Of a stretch of DNA of 64,000 nucleotides, positions 58,473 to 64,000 are shown one piece after another. The position numbers were made by a program, and so were the translations under genes. The stretch is from contig WYBA01000170.1 in NCBI GenBank assembly GCA_011526095.1, positions 1 to 64,000 on the forward strand. The letters run 5' to 3'. The notes beneath the pieces were generated by a model. That model was not told where the DNA came from. It worked only from the letters and a program-made list of their open reading frames with translations, and searched no databases. The DNA comes from Myxococcales bacterium. GTDB lineage: Bacteria > Myxococcota_A > Polyangia > Haliangiales > Haliangiaceae. Position 1 is the stretch's first letter. Each line of letters starts with the position of its first letter.

Positions 58473-58486
58473 TAGAACATGTTTCA
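58473..58486. promoter_or_regulatory. KstR-type palindromic operator (site 9)
   Basis: TAGAACATGTTTCA between the divergent fadE-fadE30-flavin reductase unit and an SDR gene. It is identical, including the flanking AC...CT, to site 1 at 24486, which controls echA20-ipdABC. Confidence 0.86.
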
Positions 58487-58517
58487 CTGTGGGTCGCAAG
58501 CGTGTATCGTGCCGGCC

Positions 58518-59441
58518 ATGAGCACCACGGCAGGGACCGGCTTCCTCGACGGACGGGTGGCGATCGTGACGGGCGCGGGCCGCGGCCTCGGCCGCGCCCA
58601 CGCGCTCGAGCTGGCGCGCCACGGCGCGCGGGTGGTCGTCAACGACCTGGGCGTGGCGAGCGACGGCGGCGGGCGCGACGCCGGACCGGCCGAGGCGGTG
58701 GTGGACGAGATCCGCGCCGCCGGCGGCGAGGCCGTGACCAGCGGCGACGACGTCGCGGACTGGGCCGGGGCGCGCGCGCTGATCGCCCGGGCGATCGACG
58801 TCTACGGGCGGCTCGACGTGCTGGTCAACAACGCGGGGTTCGTGCGCGACCGGATGTTCGTCAACACCTCCGAGGAGGAGTGGGACGCGGTGATCCGCGT
58901 CCACGTCAAGGGGCACTTCGCGACCGCGCGCCACGCCGCGGCCTACTGGCGCGACGCGGCGAAGAAGGGCGAGGCGGTCGACGCGCGGATCATCAACACC
59001 ACGTCCGGCGCCGGGCTGCAGGGCTCGGTCGGCCAGGCGAGCTACGCCGCGGCCAAGGCCGCGATCACCGCGATGACGCTGGTCCAGGCGGCGGAGCTCT
59101 CTCGCTACGGCGTGACGGCCAACGCGCTCGCGCCGGCGGCGCGCACGCGGATGACCGAGACGACGTTCGCCGAGATGATGAAGGCGCCCGAGACCGGGTT
59201 CGATGCGATGGCGCCGGACAACGTCGCGCCGGTGGTGGCGTGGCTGGCCAGCGCCGAGGCGCGCGGCGTCACCGGCCGGGTGTTCGAGGTGCAGGGCGGC
59301 GTGATCTCGGTCGCCGAGGGCTGGCGCCACGGGCCGAAGGTCGACAAGGGCGCGCGGTGGGATCCGCGCGAGCTCGGCTCGGTCGTGCGCGACCTGCTCG
59401 CGAGCGCGGTGCCGCCGGTGCCGGTCTACGGCGCCGGCTGA
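58518..59441 (+). CDS. Short-chain dehydrogenase, IpdF/Hsd4 type
   Basis: A 307-residue SDR longer than the classical form: VAIVTGAGRGLGRAHALELA, VVVNDLGVASDGGGRDAGPA (insert after strand 2), LVNNAGFVRDRMFVNTSEEE, WDAVIRVHVKGHFATARHAA, catalytic Ser/Tyr/Lys in INTTSGAGLQGSVGQASYAA and AK, NALAPAARTRMTETTFAEMM and a C-terminal extension to VPVYGAG. The RDRMFVN...EEWDAVIRVH block is shared with 17-beta-HSD type 4 and with IpdF, the 5-hydroxy-HIP-CoA dehydrogenase of cholesterol degraders (recollection). Divergence from fadE30 fits IpdF. Alone on the right side of operator site 9. Confidence 0.88.
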   Translation: MSTTAGTGFLDGRVAIVTGAGRGLGRAHALELARHGARVVVNDLGVASDGGGRDAGPAEAVVDEIRAAGGEAVTSGDDVADWAGARALIARAIDVYGRLDVLVNNAGFVRDRMFVNTSEEEWDAVIRVHVKGHFATARHAAAYWRDAAKKGEAVDARIINTTSGAGLQGSVGQASYAAAKAAITAMTLVQAAELSRYGVTANALAPAARTRMTETTFAEMMKAPETGFDAMAPDNVAPVVAWLASAEARGVTGRVFEVQGGVISVAEGWRHGPKVDKGARWDPRELGSVVRDLLASAVPPVPVYGAG

Positions 59442-59497
59442 GCCGCCGGCGTAAGGCCGGCGCCAGGCCGGCGTCGGGCCGGCGTCACGGGCCGGCG
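59442..59497. repeat. GGCCGGCG direct repeats between convergent genes
   Basis: Four copies of GGCCGGCG spaced 11-12 bp apart (59455-59497) between convergent stops of the SDR and the lipoprotein. Each copy contains the palindrome GCCGGC, so alternative hairpins can form on either strand. It may act as a two-way transcription stop. Confidence 0.55.
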
Positions 59498-60298
59498 TCA
59501 GGGAAGCTCGACGGCGAACGACCGCGAGGCGATCGCCGCGACGCCGTCGGCGTTGGTCGCGCGGACGGTGAACTGGTGCGTGCCCTCGGTGAGCCCGGCG
59601 AACGTGCGGCTGCCGTCCGGGCAGGCCGCGAACGGCGCGGCGTCGAGCCGGCAGTCGACGGCCTCGGCGCCGGTGGTGCTCCACGCGAACGTCGCGGTGG
59701 TCGTCGTGATCGTCCCGCTCGGCCCGTTCCAGATCGTCACGGACGGCGCGGGTGCCGCGGGCGAGGCGTCGAGCACCTCGGGGGCGGCGGCGTCGGTCAC
59801 CGGGGCCGGCGGCGCGTCGAGCTCCGGCGCGCCGGCGTCGGGCGAGCCCTCCTCGACGTCGATCACGACGACCACGTCGCCGTCGCCGAGCGCGACGTCG
59901 TCACCGCCGGCGCGGAACCGCAGGACCGCGGGGGTGAGCTGGTCGGCGACGACCGTGAGCGGCATCGGATCCGCGGACACCAGCGTCGCGTCGACGGTGG
60001 TCGAGGCGCCCGTGACCGGATCGACGCGCTCGAGGCGCCAGCCGTCGGCGAGATCCAGGGTGTAGCTGCCGGCGGGGACGGTCTGGACGAGCTCGACGCG
60101 GGTCGGGTCGTCCTCGGTGCTCATCGTCGCGTGGGCGTCGGGGCCGGTGAGGTCGAGCCGCGCGTCGCGCAGGCGGTAGAGCGTGCCCGACGGCGAGGTG
60201 CCGGTGAGGGTGAGCTCGACGGAGCCGACGTCGGAGGTGGTGCACGCGGCGGCGCCGGCGAGCAGGGCGAGCGGGAGGAGCAGGTGGGAGGACTTCAT
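59498..60298 (-). CDS. Lipoprotein with C-terminal Ig-like domain
   Basis: A 266-residue lipoprotein: HLLLPLALLAGAAAC signal with acylated Cys 19. A beta-rich domain follows (GSVELTLTGTSPSGTLYRLR, VPAGSYTLDLADGWRLERVD). An acidic Ala/Pro/Asp-rich linker (EEGSPDAGAPELDAPPAPVT) joins an Ig-like beta sandwich with one disulfide pair (GAEAVDCRLDAAPFAACPDG, TEGTHQFTVRATNADGVAAI). This plan is typical of myxobacterial surface lipoproteins of unknown role. It has no operator and converges on the SDR gene. It may be an unrelated envelope gene inside the steroid island. The 99 bp between it and fadD3 hold nothing recognisable. Confidence 0.78.
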   Translation of the reverse strand: MKSSHLLLPLALLAGAAACTTSDVGSVELTLTGTSPSGTLYRLRDARLDLTGPDAHATMSTEDDPTRVELVQTVPAGSYTLDLADGWRLERVDPVTGASTTVDATLVSADPMPLTVVADQLTPAVLRFRAGGDDVALGDGDVVVVIDVEEGSPDAGAPELDAPPAPVTDAAAPEVLDASPAAPAPSVTIWNGPSGTITTTTATFAWSTTGAEAVDCRLDAAPFAACPDGSRTFAGLTEGTHQFTVRATNADGVAAIASRSFAVELP

Positions 60299-60397
60299 GT
60301 CCGGGGTGTACGCCCGCGCTGCAGTTGTCGCGATGGACGATCACGGCAGGACCCGGCAGCTCGGCCGTGACCGAGGCGTTCCGCGGTGACGGCGCGG

Positions 60398-61990
60398 TCA
60401 GGTCGCGGCGCGCGCGCGCAGCTCGTACTTGAGGACCTTGCCGGTGGCGTTGAGCGGCAGCGCGTCGACGAGGACGACGCGGCGCGGGACCTTGAAGTTG
60501 GCCATCTGGTCGCGGCTCCACGCGATCAGCGCGTCGGCGGACAGCGTCGCGCCGGGGCGCGGGACGACGAACGCGACGCCGATCTCCCCCAGACGCGGAT
60601 CGGGCGCGCCGACGACGGCGACCTGCGCGATGCCCGGGTGGCGGAGCAGGACGTTCTCGATCTCCGCCGGGTAGGCGTTGAACCCGCCGACGATGAACAT
60701 GTCCTTGAGCCGGTCGGTGATGCGGAGGTAGCCGCGGTCGTCGAGCACGCCGACGTCGCCGGTGTGGAGCCAGCCGCCGGCATCGACGGCGGCGGCGGTC
60801 GCGGCGGGGTCGTCGAGGTAGCCGGGCAGGACGTTGTAGCCGCGGATCACGACCTCGCCCGGCGTGCCGGCGGGCAGCGGCGCACCGGCGGGATCGACGA
60901 TGGCGACCTCGACGCCGGGCATGGCGCGTCCCGAGGTGGTCGCGACGGTGTCGTCGTCGTCGCCGGCGCGGCACAGGGTGGCGACGCCGGTGGACTCGGT
61001 GAGGCCGTAGCCGGTGAGCACGGTGGACAGGCCGAGCTCGCGGCGCATGCGGCGGACGAGCTCGACCGGGACAGCCGCGGCGCCGGTGACGGCGAGGCGG
61101 AGGGGGGAGAGGTCGGCGGTGGCGCGGCGCGGATGGGCGAGGAGCGAGTGGTAGAGCGTCGGCGGGCCGGGGAGCACGGTGATGCGCTCGCGCGCGACGC
61201 GATCGAGGACGCAGTCGACGTCGAACACCGGCTGCGGGTAGATCGTGGCGCCGGCGATCAGGGCGGCGAGCCAGCCGGCCTTGTAGCCGAACGAGTGGAA
61301 GAACGGCACGACGACGAGGTAGCGGTCACCGCGGCGCAGGCCGACGAGCGCGCCCCAGTCGGTGAAGGCGCGCGTGGTGGCGCCGTGGGTGGCGAGGACG
61401 CCCTTGGGCGCGCCGGTCGTGCCGGAGGTGAACATGATGTCGCAGACGTCGTCGGGGGCGACGGCGTCGGCCGTGGTGGTGATCGCGTCGGGGAGCGTGG
61501 CGGCGGCGCGGGTGAGGAACGCGTCCCAGGGGAGCGTGTCGGGGATGGGCGGTGTGCCCGGCGGCAGGTCGACGACGATCGTCGCGAGGTCGGGTAGCGG
61601 CGTCGCGGCGGCGCGGAGCTGCGCGGTGTAGCAGGCGCCGAGGAAGCCCTCGGTGGTGAACAGCACGCGGGCGCGGCTGCGCGCGAGGATGTCCGCGGCC
61701 TCGGCGCCCTTGTAGCGGGTGTTGATCGGGACGAGCGCGGCGCCGCGCAGGTGGGTGGCGAGCGCGGCGATGACCCAGCGCGCGGAGTTCGGCGCCCAGA
61801 TGGCGACGCGATCGCCGGGGCCGACGCCGGCGGCGGCGAGCGCGCGCGCGGCGGTGTGCGCGGCGGCGGCGAGCGCGGCGGTGGTGAGGGTGAGCCCGTC
61901 GGGGCCGGGGTCGACGACGGCGAGGTCGTCGGGGCGCGTGGCCGCGGCGCGGGCGAGGACGGCGGGGATGGTGGTCGGGGGTGAGGTCAC
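60398..61990 (-). CDS. fadD3: FadD3-like HIP-CoA ligase
   Basis: A 530-residue ANL ligase: VAIWAPNSARWVIAALATHL, LVPINTRYKGAEAADILARS, DIMFTSGTTGAPKGVLATHG (AMP-binding), VVPFFHSFGYKAGWLAALIA, VLPGPPTLYHSLLAHPRRAT, LTGYGLTESTGVATLCR, GWLHTGDVGVLDDRGYLRIT and DMFIVGGFNAYPAEIENVLL, ending in the Lys of LNATGKVLKYELR. It follows FadD3, which adds CoA to HIP, the C/D-ring product of steroid cleavage. Start GTG 61990; an upstream extension of the frame runs into a Ser-Pro repeat from the hexanucleotide tract and is rejected. No operator before it is visible. Confidence 0.9.
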   Translation of the reverse strand: MTSPPTTIPAVLARAAATRPDDLAVVDPGPDGLTLTTAALAAAAHTAARALAAAGVGPGDRVAIWAPNSARWVIAALATHLRGAALVPINTRYKGAEAADILARSRARVLFTTEGFLGACYTAQLRAAATPLPDLATIVVDLPPGTPPIPDTLPWDAFLTRAAATLPDAITTTADAVAPDDVCDIMFTSGTTGAPKGVLATHGATTRAFTDWGALVGLRRGDRYLVVVPFFHSFGYKAGWLAALIAGATIYPQPVFDVDCVLDRVARERITVLPGPPTLYHSLLAHPRRATADLSPLRLAVTGAAAVPVELVRRMRRELGLSTVLTGYGLTESTGVATLCRAGDDDDTVATTSGRAMPGVEVAIVDPAGAPLPAGTPGEVVIRGYNVLPGYLDDPAATAAAVDAGGWLHTGDVGVLDDRGYLRITDRLKDMFIVGGFNAYPAEIENVLLRHPGIAQVAVVGAPDPRLGEIGVAFVVPRPGATLSADALIAWSRDQMANFKVPRRVVLVDALPLNATGKVLKYELRARAAT

Positions 61991-62001
61991 GGGAGGCTGG
62001 C

Positions 62002-62047
62002 CCTTCGACACGGCCCTCGCTGGCGCTCGGGCCGGCTCAGGGCGAAC
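62002..62047. repeat. REP-like intergenic repeat, copy A
   Basis: A 31-bp run beginning CCTTCGACACGG and containing CGCTGGCGCTCGGG is identical to copy B at 62195; with a few changes the match extends to about 45 bp (GCTCAGG, then GCGAACGG). The CCTTCGAC...GCTCAGG(G)CGAACGG theme is a widespread intergenic repeat in bacterial genomes and may form a weak hairpin. Confidence 0.6.
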
Positions 62048-62075
62048 GGAGCAGGGGGATGGACCGCCAGCTCTC

Positions 62076-62193
62076 GACGGAGACGGAGACGGAGACGGAG
62101 ACGGAGACGGAGACGGAGACGGAGACGGAGACGGAGACGGAGACGGAGACGGAGACGGAGACGGAGACGGAGACGGAGACGGAGACGGAGACG
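62076..62193. repeat. Perfect hexanucleotide tandem repeat (GACGGA)n
   Basis: About 19.7 uninterrupted copies of GACGGA over 118 bp, between fadD3 and the SRPBCC gene and sandwiched between two copies of a 45-bp REP-like repeat. All frames are open (for example Asp-Gly or Glu-Thr repeats). It lies 86 bp upstream of the fadD3 start, so variation in copy number could change fadD3 expression. Confidence 0.9.
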
Positions 62194-62194
62194 T

Positions 62195-62240
62195 CCTTCG
62201 ACACGGCCCTCGCTGGCGCTCGGGCCTGCTCAGGATGAGC
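62195..62240. repeat. REP-like intergenic repeat, copy B
   Basis: Direct repeat of copy A, starting 1 bp after the hexanucleotide tract and ending 4 bp before the SRPBCC stop codon, with GATGAGCGG in place of GCGAACGG. It could act as the 3' hairpin of the leftward SRPBCC transcript. Confidence 0.6.
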
Positions 62241-62244
62241 GGGG

Positions 62245-62865
62245 TCAGGCGGCCTGGGCGTCGGTGCCGAGGTGGACGCGCTCGAGGTGGGCGGCGATCT
62301 TGTTGGCGAGGTCCTCGGCGGCGGGCTCGAGCGCGGGGCCGAGCATGGCGTTGACGAGCGGGCCGGTCGGGCCGCCGGCGTCCATGCGGAGCGTGAACGA
62401 CAGGCGCGAGCGCGCGGTCGCGGTGGTCGGCGCGGCCAGGCGCTTCGGCCCCTCGCCGTGGACGCGGCGGAACATCTTGCGCACGAACCAGTCGACGAGG
62501 CGCCGGCCGAACCACCGGCGCTTCTTCTTCGGTGGGGGCGCGGGCGCCTCGGCCTCGCCCATCGCGGCGCTGGCCTCGTCGGACATCACCAGCACGCCGC
62601 CGCCGTCGACCTTCTCGTTGAGGCCGGTGAGCGTGAACGTCACCCGCTGCTCGTCGACCCACTCGGTGATGTGGGCGCGCAGCTTGACCTCGCGCGACAG
62701 GATCCCGACGTCGCCCTTGAGCGTCCAGATCGAGTCGGTGTCGTCGATGATCTCGTGCTTCTGGTAGCCGGTGACGAACGGCGCCCAGTTGTTCATGTCC
62801 TTGACGAACTCCCAGATCACCGGCCGCCCCAGCGGCATCGTCGTCGCGTACTCGACCTCGGGCAT
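62245..62865 (-). CDS. SRPBCC/CoxG-like protein
   Basis: A 206-residue START/SRPBCC fold protein with AGGAGG 6 bp before its ATG. The N-terminal part reads VEYATTMPLGRPVIWEFVKD, NNWAPFVTGYQKHEIIDDTD and IWTLKGDVGILSREVKLRAH; an Ala/Pro/Lys-rich loop (APAPPPKKKRRW) interrupts the middle; the end has LSFTLRMDAGGPTGPLVNAM and a terminal helix. Such folds bind hydrophobic ligands, and sterol binding would suit the setting, but CoxG-type roles in other oxidoreductase systems are known. It is 17 bp downstream of a KstD-type gene and likely co-transcribed. Confidence 0.82.
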   Translation of the reverse strand: MPEVEYATTMPLGRPVIWEFVKDMNNWAPFVTGYQKHEIIDDTDSIWTLKGDVGILSREVKLRAHITEWVDEQRVTFTLTGLNEKVDGGGVLVMSDEASAAMGEAEAPAPPPKKKRRWFGRRLVDWFVRKMFRRVHGEGPKRLAAPTTATARSRLSFTLRMDAGGPTGPLVNAMLGPALEPAAEDLANKIAAHLERVHLGTDAQAA

Positions 62866-62882
62866 CTAGTCCTCCTGCGTCG

Positions 62883-64000
62883 CTACTTGGTCGCCGGCGC
62901 GGCCGCCGCGTGGCGGCCCGCCAGGTAGCCGAACGTCATCGCCGCGCCGATCGTCGCGCCGGCGCCGGGGTAGCCCGCGCCGGTGACGCCGGCGGCGACG
63001 TTGCCGGCGGCGTACAGGCCGGCGATCGGCTCGCCGCCGGGCCGCAGCACGCGCGCGTCACCGTCGGTGCGCGGCCCGCCCTTGGTGCCGATCGCGCCGG
63101 GGTGGACCTGGATCGCGTAGAACGGCGCCTTCTCGATCGTGCCCAGGTTCGGGTTGCCGCCGTGCTCGACCCGTGACGGATCGCCGTAGAAGTGGTCGTA
63201 CAGGCTCTCGCCGCGGCGGAAGTCGGGGTCCGCGCCCTCGACCGCGAACCGGTTGAACCGCGCCAGCGTCGCCACCAGGCCGCGCGCGTCGACGCCGATC
63301 TTCTCGGCGAGCGCCTCGACCGTGTCCGCCTTGATCAGCCAGTCGGGGATCGGCATGCCCGGCACGTAGGTCAGCAGCGCGTAGCGCTCGAGGTACTGCG
63401 CGTCGATGACGATCCACGCCGGCAGGTTCGGCCGGTCGTAGCTCACCGGGTCGAAGGCGAAGAACGCCTTCATCATGTCGTTGTAGTTGTGCGCCTCGTT
63501 GACGAAGCGCTGACCCTGGCGGTTGACGATCACGCTGTGCGGCAGCGAGCGGGTCGCGAAGTCGCCGCGGTGGAGCTGGCGCTGGTCGTACTCCTCGCCC
63601 GGGATGTCGAGCGACGGGCACCACCACGCCTCGGTCATGTTGCCGAGGTCGGCGCCCAGCGACATCGCCATGCGCAGGCCGTCGCCGTCGTTGCCCGGCG
63701 GGCTGTTGGGGTGCGTGAGCGGGCCGCCGAGGAACCGCGCGGCGAGCTCGGCGTTCCACTCGAACCCGCCGGACGCGAGCACGACGCCCTTGCGCGCCTT
63801 GATCAGCAGCTCCTTGCCGCCCTGCTCGGCACGGACCCCGGCCACCCGGTCGTCCTCGACGATCAGCTCGTGCACCGGCGTCGACAGCATCGGCTCGATC
63901 CCGCGCGCGAGCAGCGCCTCGAGCAGCCCGCCGCACAGCGCGCCGCCGTAGCACACCAGGCCCTGCTTGAACCGCTTGCCGAGCAGCGCGAACGGCAGCG
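62883..64000 (-). CDS. 3-ketosteroid-delta-1-dehydrogenase-type flavoprotein (partial)
   Basis: The gene runs off the window, so the N-terminal FAD loop is not seen; the frame is open to base 64000. Visible residues: FKQGLVCYGGALCGGLLEAL, GVVLASGGFEWNAELAARFL, DGLRMAMSLGADLGNMTEAW, VIVNRQGQRFVNEAHNYNDM, VIDAQYLERYALLTYVPGMP, FNRFAVEGADPDFRRGESLY, and AIQVHPGAIGTKGGPRTDGD. The closing GYPGAGATIGAAMTFGYLAG is the KstD-type C terminus, unlike the flavoprotein at 52962. KstD introduces the C1-C2 double bond of 3-ketosteroids, which with 9-hydroxylation opens ring B. The lost start leaves delta-1 specificity likely but unproven. Confidence 0.85.
   Translation of the reverse strand, partial: LPFALLGKRFKQGLVCYGGALCGGLLEALLARGIEPMLSTPVHELIVEDDRVAGVRAEQGGKELLIKARKGVVLASGGFEWNAELAARFLGGPLTHPNSPPGNDGDGLRMAMSLGADLGNMTEAWWCPSLDIPGEEYDQRQLHRGDFATRSLPHSVIVNRQGQRFVNEAHNYNDMMKAFFAFDPVSYDRPNLPAWIVIDAQYLERYALLTYVPGMPIPDWLIKADTVEALAEKIGVDARGLVATLARFNRFAVEGADPDFRRGESLYDHFYGDPSRVEHGGNPNLGTIEKAPFYAIQVHPGAIGTKGGPRTDGDARVLRPGGEPIAGLYAAGNVAAGVTGAGYPGAGATIGAAMTFGYLAGRHAAAAPATK

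Noticed and set aside
62076..62193. Possible CRISPR array
   Set aside because: The unit is only 6 bp with no spacers; no cas genes are present.
61991..62662. Upstream extension of fadD3 containing a long Ser-Pro repeat
   Set aside because: The repeat comes from the GACGGA array read on the minus strand; FadD3 similarity begins at GTG 61990 and the extension runs antisense through the SRPBCC gene.
1..64000. tRNA, rRNA, riboswitch, insertion sequence or prophage genes
   Set aside because: No transposase, integrase, cloverleaf or rRNA-like stretch was recognised in reading the window; small ncRNAs cannot be excluded by eye.

Overview
The window is very GC-rich (third codon positions almost all G/C), and genes are packed with 1-4 bp ATGA/GTGA/TGATG overlaps. 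It carries an alpha-2-macroglobulin end, Cys-box lipoproteins and a Kdo-linked capsule locus, so the host is Gram-negative. The mix points to a large-genome Myxococcota (Haliangiales/Kofleriaceae-like). That placement is inference. No rRNA, tRNA, CRISPR array or insertion sequence was seen.

Bases 1-13.7 kb: the 3' end of an alpha-2-macroglobulin gene, then a leftward operon for an ABC-transporter-dependent (group 2) capsule: kdsD-kpsM-kpsT-kpsE-kdsA-[kdsC-kdsB fusion]-kpsC-kpsS-GT4-DUF3943-GT2. All the dedicated Kdo supply steps and the KpsC/KpsS Kdo-linker transferases are present. Bases 13.7-16.5 kb hold an envelope protein with carboxypeptidase-regulatory repeats and a PDZ domain, and a small lipoprotein.

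Bases 16.7-64 kb: a large sterol/steroid catabolic island whose proteins closely resemble, from memory of the families, those of the actinobacterial cholesterol regulons. C/D-ring (HIP) genes: fadA6, a fadE pair, an echA, ipdC, ipdB, ipdA, echA20, fadE30 with a partner, fadD3 and three SDRs. Sterol side-chain genes: fadD19, the chsE4-chsE5 acyl-CoA dehydrogenase pair, ltp3/ltp4 with two DUF35 proteins, fdxD and an aldehyde dehydrogenase. Nucleus genes: two Rieske oxygenases (one KshA-like), two KstD-type flavoproteins and a flavin reductase.

A complete coenzyme F420 biosynthesis set (cofG, cofH, cofC, cofD, cofE) with NADPH:F420 reductase and a luciferase-like F420 oxidoreductase sits inside the steroid island, between 25.3 and 31.8 kb. 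cofG overlaps the stop of a steroid SDR gene. cofH and cofC converge and overlap by 480 bp.

The most striking signal is non-coding. A 14-bp palindrome of the form TnnAACnnGTTnnA, which is the KstR operator consensus of mycobacteria, occurs eight times in the intergenic gaps of the island and once inside a gene. It lies 9-38 bp from the starts of nearly every operon, including both operons that carry F420 genes. No TetR-family regulator gene lies in the window. The picture is a KstR-type regulon in a Gram-negative bacterium that joins sterol side-chain and ring degradation to F420 production.
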